Positions 28,535 through 38,277 of a DNA stretch of 64,000 bases are shown in pieces. The position numbers and the translations under genes are program-made. The DNA comes from an uncultured Pelagibacteraceae bacterium (GTDB lineage Bacteria; Pseudomonadota; Alphaproteobacteria; Pelagibacterales; Pelagibacteraceae): assembly GCA_902592715.1 (NCBI GenBank), contig CACJFS010000006.1, forward strand, positions 1 to 64,000. Reading direction: 5' to 3'. The notes under the pieces are model-generated. The model saw nothing but the letters and a program-made list of their open reading frames with translations. It did no database searches and had not been told where the DNA came from. Each line of letters begins with the position of its first letter. Position 1 is the first letter of the stretch.

Positions 28535-29923
28535 ATGGGAAAAAATAAAAACAATCAACCAATTTGGAATACTAGAATAAAAAAGGAATCAAAAAACCTT
28601 TTTAAAAAGGTTGGTGGATCAATAGCAATTGATAAAAGGTTATTCAGGGAGGATATTGAAGCTTCAATTGTACATGTCGAGATGCTGTTTAGACAAAAAA
28701 TTATAAATTTTAAAATTAAAAATAAAATAGTATGGGGTTTGAATAGAATTCAGAACGAAATTATAAAAAAAAAATTTATTTTTGATGATAAGCTTGAGGA
28801 TATCCATATGAATATAGAACACAGACTTTTTGAGCTGATTGGAGAGGACGCGGGATATATTCACACTGCAAGATCAAGAAATGATCAGGTTGTCACAGAT
28901 TTTAAAATTTGGTTAAGGAAAGCCAATAAAGAAATTGTTAAAAATATTGATATTACAGTTAAAAATATTTTAAAAAAAGCAGAAAAAAATGTTGAAACAA
29001 TTATGCCTGGTTTCACGCACCTAAAAAATGCACAACCAGTTTCCTTTGCTCATTATTTAATGGCTTACTTAGAAATGTTTAACAGAGATAAAAATAGATT
29101 TAAAAATAATTTAGAAAGTCTTAATGAAAGTCCACTTGGTGTGGCTGCTTTAACAGGTACTTCTTTTAAAATAGACAGATTTTACACTTCAAAAAAATTA
29201 GGTTTCCAAAGACCAACTAAAAACTCAATCGATACTGTTTCTGATAGAGATTTTGTAATTGATTTTCTTTATTCTTGTTCTGCATGTGCTGTTCACATTT
29301 CTAGGATTGCAGAGGAATTCATAATCTGGAATTCAGATGCTTTTAAACTTATTAATTTAAATGATAAAATTGTAACTGGATCGTCTATTATGCCTCAGAA
29401 AAAAAATCCTGATCCTCTAGAATATTTGAGAGGCAAAACAGGTTTCATGTTTGGAAATCTATTTTCTATGCTTACAACATTAAAAGGTTTACCTCTTTCT
29501 TATTTTAAGGATTTACAAGATGACAAAGAAATTGTTTTTAAATCGTTTGATCAATTAAAAAATTCCTTAATTATATTAAATGATGTTCTTAAAAATTTTT
29601 CACCAGATAAAAAAAGAATGATTGAACTTGCAGAAATTGGCTACATTACAGCAACTGATTTAGCAGATTACATGGTCAGAGAATTAAATTATCCATTTAG
29701 AAAAGCCTATTTGCAAACAGCTAAAATCATAAATTTTGCTGAAAAAAATAAAAAAAGACTGTCAGAACTCACTGTAAAAGAGATAAATAAAATTGAAAAA
29801 GGTTTAACAGCTGATGTTCTAAAAGTATTTGAACTAAAAAAATCTGTTAATTCTAAAGTTTCTTACGGTGGAACTTCTTTCGACAACATTAAGAAAATGA
29901 TATTAAGTTACAAAAAGAAATAA
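28535..29923 (+). CDS. argH: Argininosuccinate lyase
   Basis: HTARSRNDQV, TGSSIMPQKKNPDPLE signature. Confidence 0.97.
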   Translation: MGKNKNNQPIWNTRIKKESKNLFKKVGGSIAIDKRLFREDIEASIVHVEMLFRQKIINFKIKNKIVWGLNRIQNEIIKKKFIFDDKLEDIHMNIEHRLFELIGEDAGYIHTARSRNDQVVTDFKIWLRKANKEIVKNIDITVKNILKKAEKNVETIMPGFTHLKNAQPVSFAHYLMAYLEMFNRDKNRFKNNLESLNESPLGVAALTGTSFKIDRFYTSKKLGFQRPTKNSIDTVSDRDFVIDFLYSCSACAVHISRIAEEFIIWNSDAFKLINLNDKIVTGSSIMPQKKNPDPLEYLRGKTGFMFGNLFSMLTTLKGLPLSYFKDLQDDKEIVFKSFDQLKNSLIILNDVLKNFSPDKKRMIELAEIGYITATDLADYMVRELNYPFRKAYLQTAKIINFAEKNKKRLSELTVKEINKIEKGLTADVLKVFELKKSVNSKVSYGGTSFDNIKKMILSYKKK

Positions 29924-29925
29924 CT

Positions 29926-30090
29926 ATGATTAAAAAAATAACTTTAATTACTATGTGTCTAATTTTATTAACTTCATGTGGAAGAAAAAATGAGCCAAAA
30001 TATGAGGCATCATTAAATAATAATGTTATGAAATTAAATAATTTTGATAAAGTTTTTAAAATGCCAAAAAAAAATGAAATATATCAATAA
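29926..30090 (+). CDS. 54-aa LptM-like small lipoprotein
   Basis: MIKKITLITMCLILLTSCGRKNEPKYEASLNNN...; lipobox LLTSC; sits between argH and lysA and overlaps the lysA start; not in ORF track. Confidence 0.75.
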   Translation: MIKKITLITMCLILLTSCGRKNEPKYEASLNNNVMKLNNFDKVFKMPKKNEIYQ

Positions 30091-31288
30091 TATTTTTACA
30101 GTTGAAAAATCCAGACTCACTAAAGTAATTAAAAAATTTGAAACACCAATTTTTTGCTACTCTGAAAAAAAAATTAATGAAAATATAAGTGATTTTAAAA
30201 CAAGTTTTAAATCGTTTTCTCCAATCATATGTTTTTCAACGAAGTCAAACTGTAATCTAGAAATACTCAAACTAATTAAAAGAAGTGGATTGGGAGCTGA
30301 TGTTGTCTCAAAAGGTGAATTAATGATTGCACTTAAAGCAGGAATAACTTCCAAAAAAATTGTTTTTTCTGGAGTGGGTAAAACAAGGTCAGAATTGATT
30401 TATGCAATAGATAAAAATATTTTATTGATTAACTGCGAGTCAAAAAGTGAAATATTAGAAATAGAAAGTATAGCAAAATTTAAGAATAAAAAGGTAAATA
30501 TTGGAATTAGATTAAATCCAAATACAGATGCAAAAACAATTAAACAAATTTCAACTGGTAAAAAAGAAAATAAATTTGGTGTTAATGAAAAAACATTTAT
30601 TGAAGTTTCAAAATATATAAAGAGTTCAAAATTTTTAAATCTAAAATGTTTAAGTGTACATATTGGAAGTCAAATTCTAGATTATAAACCTTACCAAAAA
30701 ATGCTTAACGTCTTAGACAAATTAATAAAAAAAATTAACTTTAATTTTGAGTTTATAGATCTTGGTGGTGGTATGGGTATTGACTATAACAAAGACAATA
30801 AAAAATTTAATTATAAAAAATATAATGAAATTATTACTAATTTTTTAAAAAAGCATAAATCAAAAATTATTTTTGAACCTGGTAGATCAATTATAGGTGA
30901 TACCGCAATATTAATTTCAAAAATTATTTATATTAAAGAAAATTCTAAAAAAAATTTTATTATTATAGATGCAGCTATGAATGATTTTATGAGACCTGCG
31001 TTGTATGGAGCTAAGCACAGAATTATTCCATTAAAAAAAACTAATAATATTACTAAGAAAAGTTATGATTTTGTTGGTCCGATTTGTGAAACAACAGATA
31101 AATTTTTAACGACAAATAAATTTCAAAAATTAAATGAGAAAGATTATATCATTATTTGTGATGTAGGGGCATATGGCTCGTCGTTATCTTCAAATTATAA
31201 CATTAGACCAAAACCTGCTGAAATATTAATCAAAGGTTCAAAAATTAGTGTGATTAAAAAAAGACAAAGACTAAAAGATATAATTTAG
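30074..31288 (+). CDS. lysA: Diaminopimelate decarboxylase
   Basis: CFSTKSNCNLEILKLI (PLP Lys), HIGSQI, DLGGGMGIDY, EPGRSIIGDTAIL, CETTDKF; start set at ATG 30074 (listed 30044). Confidence 0.95.
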   Translation: MKYINNIFTVEKSRLTKVIKKFETPIFCYSEKKINENISDFKTSFKSFSPIICFSTKSNCNLEILKLIKRSGLGADVVSKGELMIALKAGITSKKIVFSGVGKTRSELIYAIDKNILLINCESKSEILEIESIAKFKNKKVNIGIRLNPNTDAKTIKQISTGKKENKFGVNEKTFIEVSKYIKSSKFLNLKCLSVHIGSQILDYKPYQKMLNVLDKLIKKINFNFEFIDLGGGMGIDYNKDNKKFNYKKYNEIITNFLKKHKSKIIFEPGRSIIGDTAILISKIIYIKENSKKNFIIIDAAMNDFMRPALYGAKHRIIPLKKTNNITKKSYDFVGPICETTDKFLTTNKFQKLNEKDYIIICDVGAYGSSLSSNYNIRPKPAEILIKGSKISVIKKRQRLKDII

Positions 31289-31291
31289 TTT

Positions 31292-32002
31292 TTGACAACA
31301 ATGATTAGAAAATTTCTATTTTTATTTTTTTTCTTTCTAGGTATATCTATAATTTCAATAATATTCCTTCCATCACTAGTTATGCCAACTAAAGTAGTTT
31401 TGTTTGGTGGAAAAATAATGGGAGTGTGGACTGCCATATGCCTTAAAACTTTTTTACAAACAAAAATTATTGTTAATGGAAAAGAAAATATAATCAAAGA
31501 TGAAAAATTTTTTATTGCTTGCTCTCACCAATCAATGTTTGAGACTTTTTACTTACAAACTATTTTTAATGCACCGATATTTATTTTAAAACAAGAGTTA
31601 ATCAAAATACCTATATTTGGGTGGTATTTGAAAAAGATAGGCTCAATTTCTATTAATAGAAATAAAATTAGCAAAGATAATTTAGGTTTAATTGATAAAA
31701 TAAAAAATTCTGTAAAAAATTCTGAAAGGCCTTTAATTATATTTCCACAAGGAACAAGAGTTTTACCAAACGATATAATTCCTTTTAAAAAAGGGGTTGG
31801 TAGAATTTATGAGGAATTAAAAATAAATTGCCAACCTGTAGCCATAAACTCTGGAAATGTTTGGCCAAAAAATTGGAAGTTATCTTCAAAACAAACTATA
31901 ATTGTTTCTATCATTCCAGTAGTAAAACCTGGAATGGGATCAGCAGACTTTACAAATTATATAGAAGATAAAATATATAATGAGTTAAATTCAATGAATT
32001 AA
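31292..32002 (+). CDS. plsC: 1-acyl-sn-glycerol-3-phosphate acyltransferase
   Basis: CSHQSMFETF (HX4D-like), FPQGTRV. Confidence 0.9.
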   Translation: MTTMIRKFLFLFFFFLGISIISIIFLPSLVMPTKVVLFGGKIMGVWTAICLKTFLQTKIIVNGKENIIKDEKFFIACSHQSMFETFYLQTIFNAPIFILKQELIKIPIFGWYLKKIGSISINRNKISKDNLGLIDKIKNSVKNSERPLIIFPQGTRVLPNDIIPFKKGVGRIYEELKINCQPVAINSGNVWPKNWKLSSKQTIIVSIIPVVKPGMGSADFTNYIEDKIYNELNSMN

Positions 32003-33111
32003 CCCTTCATTGGCATTACAACATAAATGCTATCGTAATCAGCCGGGTCCCTAATTAAAGCAGGTGAACCTGTATCCTTTAAATAAATCTCAATGTTATC
32101 TCCATCAAGTTGGGAAGCAACATCAATCAAATACCTCGAATTAAAACTTATATCTAGCTCGTGCTCAAACTTAACACTTAAACTTTCTTTACCATCTCCA
32201 CTGTTTGTATTATTAACTGAAAGATCAAGATTATCTTTTGAAAGATTAAATTTAACACCATCCTTTTTATCCAATGAAACTGATGCAACTCTATCCACTG
32301 AATTTAAAAATGATTTTAAATCAACTTCTAACTTTTTTTGATTATCTTTAGGTATGACCTGAACATAATTTGGAAATTTTCCATCTATAAGTTTAGATAT
32401 TAAAATACTATTATTAATTTCAAATTTGATTTTTGATTTTATATTCGATATTTTTACTTCACCTTCATAGTCCTCTAATAATGAACAAAGCTGAAAAATT
32501 GTTTTTTTTGGTAAAATTATCTGATCAAATTGTACTTTATTTTGCAATCTTATCTTTGAAATAGACATTCTATGACTATCGGTAGCTGCTGCTGTTAAGA
32601 AATTTTTATCATCAACTTCTGTCTGGTGCAAAAAAATTCCGCTTAGATAATGTCTTGTTTCATCATTAGATACTGAGAATTTGCATTTATTTAGAAGTTT
32701 TAATAATTCTTTTGATTTTATTGAAAATTCATTTTCATTGAAGTTTTCATCAGTTAAAGGAAATTCAGATGCACTGATACAATTTAAATTAAAAACTGAT
32801 TTATCCGACTCTAAATGTAATTTATTTTCACTTGGATTAGAGAAATTTATTTTACTACCAGATACAAACTTTCTTACAATATCATACATAATCGACGAGG
32901 ATGAGGTAGTTTTTCCTTCTTCAAATATTTCAACATTTGGAATTTGATGCACAAAAATTAAATCGAGATCAGTAGCTGTAATCGTAAGCTTAGAATTACC
33001 TACATCTAGCAATACATTTGAAAGTATTGGTAAGGTACTTCTTTTTTCAATTACACCTTGACAATAATTTAAAGATTTTTGAAGATCCTGTTGATTTACG
33101 CTAAACTTCAT
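31999..33111 (-). CDS. dnaN: DNA polymerase III beta clamp
   Basis: MKFSVNQQDLQKSLNYCQGVIEKRSTLPILSNVLL and C-terminal YVVMPMKG; 11-nt overlap with dnaA. Confidence 0.96.
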   Translation of the reverse strand: MKFSVNQQDLQKSLNYCQGVIEKRSTLPILSNVLLDVGNSKLTITATDLDLIFVHQIPNVEIFEEGKTTSSSSIMYDIVRKFVSGSKINFSNPSENKLHLESDKSVFNLNCISASEFPLTDENFNENEFSIKSKELLKLLNKCKFSVSNDETRHYLSGIFLHQTEVDDKNFLTAAATDSHRMSISKIRLQNKVQFDQIILPKKTIFQLCSLLEDYEGEVKISNIKSKIKFEINNSILISKLIDGKFPNYVQVIPKDNQKKLEVDLKSFLNSVDRVASVSLDKKDGVKFNLSKDNLDLSVNNTNSGDGKESLSVKFEHELDISFNSRYLIDVASQLDGDNIEIYLKDTGSPALIRDPADYDSIYVVMPMKG

Positions 33112-34516
33112 TTTCTTTATTATACAAAATCTTATTTTTTAAACTATCAATATTAATATTTAATTCACTATCCTCTTTTTTTAATCTCTCTATAGTTTTA
33201 ACGGAGTGAATTACGGTTGTATGATCTCTATTAGAAAACGATCTACCTATTTCTGGTAAAGACTTAGATGTTAACATTTTAGCAAGATAAATTGCAGTCT
33301 GCCTAGGTCTTACAAGATATCTTGATCTTCTTGGTGAAAGCATTTCATTTTTACTAATTTTATAAAATTTACACACTATTGTCTGGATTGTATCAATATC
33401 CACTTTATTTTCTGTCAAATTGAGTAAATCTTTAAGGATTATTTTAACCTCTGATAAACTTGGAACTTTATTATAAATCCTTGTGAAAGAGACAATTCTA
33501 TTTAAAGCACCAACTAATTCTCTTATGCTAGTTTTAATTTCCGTACTTAAAAATTTTTGAATTTCCTCAGATATTTTTACTTGGTTTGAATAAGATAGTT
33601 TTAACTCTTCTGTTTTAGATTTGATGATTTTATATCTTAGTTCATAATCAGGATTTTGAATATCCACAACTAAACCTCCTGAAAATCTAGATTTTATTCT
33701 CTCTTGAATTCTAGTTAGTTTGTTCGGTGGTCTATCTGCTGAAATAATTATTTGTGAATTTTTATCTAATAACGCATTAAAGGTATGAAAAAATTCTTCT
33801 TGCATTGCTTCTTTGCCATTCATAAATTGAATATCATCGATTAACAAAATATCAGTATTTCTGAAGTACTCTTTAAACTTTACCATTTCATTTGATTTTA
33901 TAGACTTTACAAATTGATACATAAATCTTTCTGCTGATATAAACATAACTTTATTCTTTTCTTTCAACTTTAGACCAATTGCGTTTAATAAGTGGGTTTT
34001 TCCCATTCCTACACCACCATACAAATATAAAGGATTGTAGTGAGCTACATCTGTAGAAACTTTTTTTGATGCTTCAAATGCTAATTTGTTACTTCCTCCA
34101 GTTATAAAATTTTCGAAGTTTTTATTTGGATCTATTCTATTATATTGAAGATAAGAGTCTTTTATAAACGACACATTATCATTATTCGTTTCAATAGGAT
34201 TTTGAGGTGATAAATTTGTCTCGCTAGATTCAGTTTCTTTATTATTTTTTATTGTGAATTCAATTCTTACTAAGTCTTTTTTGTATTCTTTAATTGTCTG
34301 CAATATTTGGTCTAAATATCTTGACGCTATCCAATCTCTTATAAACCTTGTTGAAACTGAAAATAATATATAATTGTGAAATTCCTCAACTAATTCAATT
34401 TTTTTTATCCAGCTCTCAAAAATATCGTTTCCAAACTTTTCTCGTAATTCTTTTTTAATATTTTGCCAGTCAACTTTCTTTTCGAGTGCTTTATTGTTTT
34501 GTAAATTATTTTTCAT
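33101..34516 (-). CDS. dnaA: Chromosomal replication initiator DnaA
   Basis: LYLYGGVGMGKTHLLNAIG, DILLIDDIQF, domain IV RSRYLVRPRQTAIYLAKMLT and RDHTTVIHSVKTIE. Confidence 0.98.
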   Translation of the reverse strand: MKNNLQNNKALEKKVDWQNIKKELREKFGNDIFESWIKKIELVEEFHNYILFSVSTRFIRDWIASRYLDQILQTIKEYKKDLVRIEFTIKNNKETESSETNLSPQNPIETNNDNVSFIKDSYLQYNRIDPNKNFENFITGGSNKLAFEASKKVSTDVAHYNPLYLYGGVGMGKTHLLNAIGLKLKEKNKVMFISAERFMYQFVKSIKSNEMVKFKEYFRNTDILLIDDIQFMNGKEAMQEEFFHTFNALLDKNSQIIISADRPPNKLTRIQERIKSRFSGGLVVDIQNPDYELRYKIIKSKTEELKLSYSNQVKISEEIQKFLSTEIKTSIRELVGALNRIVSFTRIYNKVPSLSEVKIILKDLLNLTENKVDIDTIQTIVCKFYKISKNEMLSPRRSRYLVRPRQTAIYLAKMLTSKSLPEIGRSFSNRDHTTVIHSVKTIERLKKEDSELNINIDSLKNKILYNKENEV

Positions 34517-34785
34517 GAAGAAATTCCACTTAAGACTTATGATAAATTATTGCAATAAGTTTATTTATAAAAACAAAAATAAATAAAATTTATGATTGAA
34601 TAAATTTCTGATTGAATTTTTTTTAAAATTATTTTTTCAACCTAGTGGGGTAAGAAATTTAAAGTTTAAAATCTTACTTAATCTATATCTAGTAATTTTT
34701 TAAATTAATCTTTTAGATATAGTAATTTATTAATAAATTGTACGTTTAAGTTGTATGCGAAAAAGATTTTACTTATTGCAGGTTG

Positions 34786-35046
34786 TTATAAGGAATTAAT
34801 TTTTTTTGTAATTCTTGACACATTCCTTGAGGCGTTTTGTCTTTTAATGATTCCAGTTTTTGCAATTGTCATCAATTCAGAATTTAGCTTGGGTAGAAAT
34901 GCTAATGCTTCTTTTTTATCTTTTTTTTCGATTATAGAGTTCATTTTTTTTAATGCATTTCTAAAACGACTTTTTCTAGATTTATTAACAGCTGTTTGCC
35001 TTTTAATTTTTCTAGTACGTTTAATTGCCGATTTTGTATTCGCCAT
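34786..35046 (-). CDS. rpsT: 30S ribosomal protein S20
   Basis: MANTKSAIKRTRKIKRQTAVNKSRKSRFRNALKKM. Confidence 0.97.
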   Translation of the reverse strand: MANTKSAIKRTRKIKRQTAVNKSRKSRFRNALKKMNSIIEKKDKKEALAFLPKLNSELMTIAKTGIIKRQNASRNVSRITKKINSL

Positions 35047-35096
35047 AAGCGTGAGTGTATATCTTCAGATAATGATTGGGTCAATACAATAATTGT

Positions 35097-35963
35097 TTAT
35101 TTTTGACATAAATTGCAAAAAAAACTAGACCTATTTGAAATAAATTTTTTATGTACTATTCCTTTACAACTATATTTTAAACATTTTTTATTTTCTCTTT
35201 GATAAACATTAAAATTTTTTTGAAAGGAACCTTGGTCTCCACTTGTATTCATAAAATCTCTGATACTTGATCCACCTTTCTCAATTGCTTTTCTTAAAAC
35301 TACTTTTGAAAAATGAGAGATTTTTTGACATTCACTTAAACTAAGTGAATTTACCTCCCTAGATGGTAAAATCTTACATAAAAACAATATTTCACTTGCA
35401 TAAATGTTACCAATTCCTGAAACAAAATTTTGATCAATTAAATAATTCTTAATATTTTTTTTTTTATTTTTAAAATAATTAAAAATATAGTTTTTATCAA
35501 ATAAAGAATCAAAAGGTTCTGGTCCATATTTTTTAAAGTTATTATTTATCTGTTCTTCATTTTTAAAGTAAGAAAAATAGCCAAATCTTCTTGGATCATT
35601 ATAGATTAATTTAAAGTCATCAATTTTGATTTCTACATGATTGTGCTTTTTGGGTAATAATGGAGAATGATAAAAACTGGTGTTTGTTATGGAATTTTTT
35701 TTTCTAGATTTATTAATTAAATGAATAGTTCCTGACATTCCAAGATGTATCATTAAATTAGATCTATCTTCAAATTTAAGAATTAAATGTTTTGAAAACC
35801 TATCTACTTTAATAATTTTTTTTTTTACTATATTTTTTTCAAAATTTTTTGGGATCTTAAACCTTAAATTTCTATTTTTTATTAATATGTCTCTAATAGT
35901 CTTACCTGTAATACTCTTATTCAAAGATTGTTTGACAATTTCTACTTCTGGTAATTCAGGCAT
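35097..35963 (-). CDS. mutM: Formamidopyrimidine-DNA glycosylase
   Basis: MPELPEVEIV N-terminus, FVSGIGNIYASEILF, C-terminal zinc finger. Confidence 0.96.
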   Translation of the reverse strand: MPELPEVEIVKQSLNKSITGKTIRDILIKNRNLRFKIPKNFEKNIVKKKIIKVDRFSKHLILKFEDRSNLMIHLGMSGTIHLINKSRKKNSITNTSFYHSPLLPKKHNHVEIKIDDFKLIYNDPRRFGYFSYFKNEEQINNNFKKYGPEPFDSLFDKNYIFNYFKNKKKNIKNYLIDQNFVSGIGNIYASEILFLCKILPSREVNSLSLSECQKISHFSKVVLRKAIEKGGSSIRDFMNTSGDQGSFQKNFNVYQRENKKCLKYSCKGIVHKKFISNRSSFFCNLCQK

Positions 35964-35996
35964 TTCATACTATATTAGTGTTTTAATATAATTAAT

Positions 35997-36701
35997 ATGC
36001 AACAAAATCTTCAAAATAAAGTAGGACTTGTCGAAGGAGTATTTAATAAAGTCTATGATAAATATGATTTGATGAATGATTTTATGTCATTTGGAATTCA
36101 TAGACTTTGGAAAAAAAACCTTATGAATTGGATGAGTCCAACCAAAGGTAGGAAGTATTTAGATGTTGCTTGTGGAACTGGTGATTTAGGAAAATTATTT
36201 TTAGATTATACAGATAAGAATGGAGAAATTACCTCTTCGGACTCTAACAACAAAATGATTGAAAAAGGCAAAAAAAGACTAAGTAGGTATAAAAATATAA
36301 AATGGGTTGTTGCAGAGGCAGAAAAACTACCATTCGAAAATGACACTTTTGATTTTTATACAATTAGTTTTGGTTTAAGAAATACAAAAAATTTAAGTAA
36401 ATCTTTATCAGAAGCCTATAGAGTTCTTAAACCTGGTGGAAGATATATGTGTTTAGAATTTTCAAAAATTCAAAATTCTAATTTAGATTTTTTATACAAA
36501 AATTACTCGAAATTAATTCCTCACATAGGAAAAGCAGTTGTTGGTGATAAAGACCCTTATGAATATTTGACTAAAAGTATAGAAGAATTTGTTAATCAGG
36601 AAGAATTGATAGATTTAATGAAAGGAAATAATTTTAAAAATTGTTCATATAGAAATTTATCTGGCGGGATAGTAGCTATTCATTCTGGTTGGAAAATATA
36701 A
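35997..36701 (+). CDS. ubiE: Ubiquinone/menaquinone biosynthesis methyltransferase
   Basis: VFNKVYDKYDLMNDFMSFGIHRLWK, YLDVACGTGDL. Confidence 0.96.
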   Translation: MQQNLQNKVGLVEGVFNKVYDKYDLMNDFMSFGIHRLWKKNLMNWMSPTKGRKYLDVACGTGDLGKLFLDYTDKNGEITSSDSNNKMIEKGKKRLSRYKNIKWVVAEAEKLPFENDTFDFYTISFGLRNTKNLSKSLSEAYRVLKPGGRYMCLEFSKIQNSNLDFLYKNYSKLIPHIGKAVVGDKDPYEYLTKSIEEFVNQEELIDLMKGNNFKNCSYRNLSGGIVAIHSGWKI

Positions 36702-38269
36702 TGCTTAAAAGATTAATTACATTATTTAAACTCGGTAGAAAACTCGCTAAATCTGATGTTTTAAGTATTTTATCAAAATTTAATAAACCACCTTTACTAA
36801 TAAGTGTAATATTTAAATTACTTTCCCTTTCCTTTACTAAAAAAGATGAGTCATTTGATAATTTAAGTGAAGGCGAAAAATTATCTAATTCATTAGCATC
36901 TATGGGTACAACATTTATTAAACTTGGCCAATTTTTAGCCACAAGGCCTGATATAATTGGAGATAAATTGTCTAGGGAGCTAGAAAATTTACAAGATAAA
37001 CTTCCACCTTTTTCACAATCCAAAGCTAAAGAAATGATTAAAAAAGATTTAGGTGATGAACTATATAATTCAATAATTAATATAAGTGAGCCAGTTGCGG
37101 CTGCTTCAATTGCCCAAGTACATAAAGCTCAAATTAACGATAATGGAGTTATTAAAAATGTAGCAATAAAAATATTAAGACCAGATATAAAAAAAATTTT
37201 TAACGAAGAAGTAGATGCTTTGATGCTTTTTGCCTACATCATTGAGTCATTAATCAAGAAAACTAAACGATTAAAGCTAGTTGAAGTAGTTTTTTTATTG
37301 AAAGAAATTACCAGTCTTGAGATGGATTTAAGATTTGAAGCCGCTGCAGCTAACGAATATGCAGAAAATACCAAAAATGACGCGGGTTTTGAAGTTCCTA
37401 AAATCTATTGGGATTATACAAGTGAAAATATAATGACGCTTGATTGGATTGAAGGTGTATCAATTAGAGAGACGGTAGAGCTAGAGAAAAGATCAATTGA
37501 CACAAAAAAAATTGCTACTGATATAATTCAACATTTCTTAAGGCATGCAGTAAGAGATGGCTTTTTTCACGCAGATATGCATCAAGGAAATATTTTTGTA
37601 AATGAAAGTGGTCAAATTGTTCCTATAGATTTTGGTATCATGGGAAGGCTAGATAATGTCAGTAAAAGATTTTTAGCCGAAATTTTATTTGGTTTTATAC
37701 AAAGAGATTATAAAAAAGTTGCAGAGGTACATCTTGCAGCAGGACTAGTCCCGAATAATGTACCTGTCAATGATCTTGCTCAAGCATTAAGATCAATTGG
37801 TGAACCAATTTTTGGTCACTCCATAAAAAATATTTCAGGAGGTAAGCTTTTAAAACAACTATTTGACGTTACCGAAAAATTTAATATGCAAACGCAACCT
37901 CAGTTACTTATGTTACAAAAAACAATGGTAGTAGTTGAAGGAGTTGCAAGAAGATTAAACCCTGAAACAAACATATGGGAAACATCCAAACCAGTTCTAG
38001 AAAAATGGCTAAAAGAAACAAAAGATCCTATAAATTCAATTAATGAAACATTAAAAGACTCTGTGGAAGTATTAAAACGTCTTCCAAATTTACCTGAAGT
38101 AATGGATAAAGCAAACCAAGCCCTTAATTATCTTGCAAGTGGTCAAATACCCCAAAATTCGAATTCTTATAATGAATTAAATACTAAAAAAGAAGAAATG
38201 AAGTCATTTAGAAACCAGTCTATTATTGGCTTATTATCTCTTGTAATTTTAACCCTATTGGTATTTTAA
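36701..38269 (+). CDS. ubiB: ABC1/UbiB-family ubiquinone biosynthesis kinase-like protein
   Basis: GTTFIKLGQFLATRPDIIG, AAASIAQVHKA, GFFHADMHQGNIFV; start at TAATG junction with ubiE. Confidence 0.95.
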   Translation: MLKRLITLFKLGRKLAKSDVLSILSKFNKPPLLISVIFKLLSLSFTKKDESFDNLSEGEKLSNSLASMGTTFIKLGQFLATRPDIIGDKLSRELENLQDKLPPFSQSKAKEMIKKDLGDELYNSIINISEPVAAASIAQVHKAQINDNGVIKNVAIKILRPDIKKIFNEEVDALMLFAYIIESLIKKTKRLKLVEVVFLLKEITSLEMDLRFEAAAANEYAENTKNDAGFEVPKIYWDYTSENIMTLDWIEGVSIRETVELEKRSIDTKKIATDIIQHFLRHAVRDGFFHADMHQGNIFVNESGQIVPIDFGIMGRLDNVSKRFLAEILFGFIQRDYKKVAEVHLAAGLVPNNVPVNDLAQALRSIGEPIFGHSIKNISGGKLLKQLFDVTEKFNMQTQPQLLMLQKTMVVVEGVARRLNPETNIWETSKPVLEKWLKETKDPINSINETLKDSVEVLKRLPNLPEVMDKANQALNYLASGQIPQNSNSYNELNTKKEEMKSFRNQSIIGLLSLVILTLLVF

Positions 38270-38277
38270 TTCTCTTC

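Noticed and set aside
34517-34785. Canonical DnaA boxes (TTATCCACA or variants)
   Set aside because: Scanned both strands by eye; none convincing, so oriC is not called as a feature
34751-35092. Plus-strand 113-aa ORF over rpsT
   Set aside because: Antisense of the highly conserved S20 gene; hydrophobic translation is expected from antisense of Lys-rich codons
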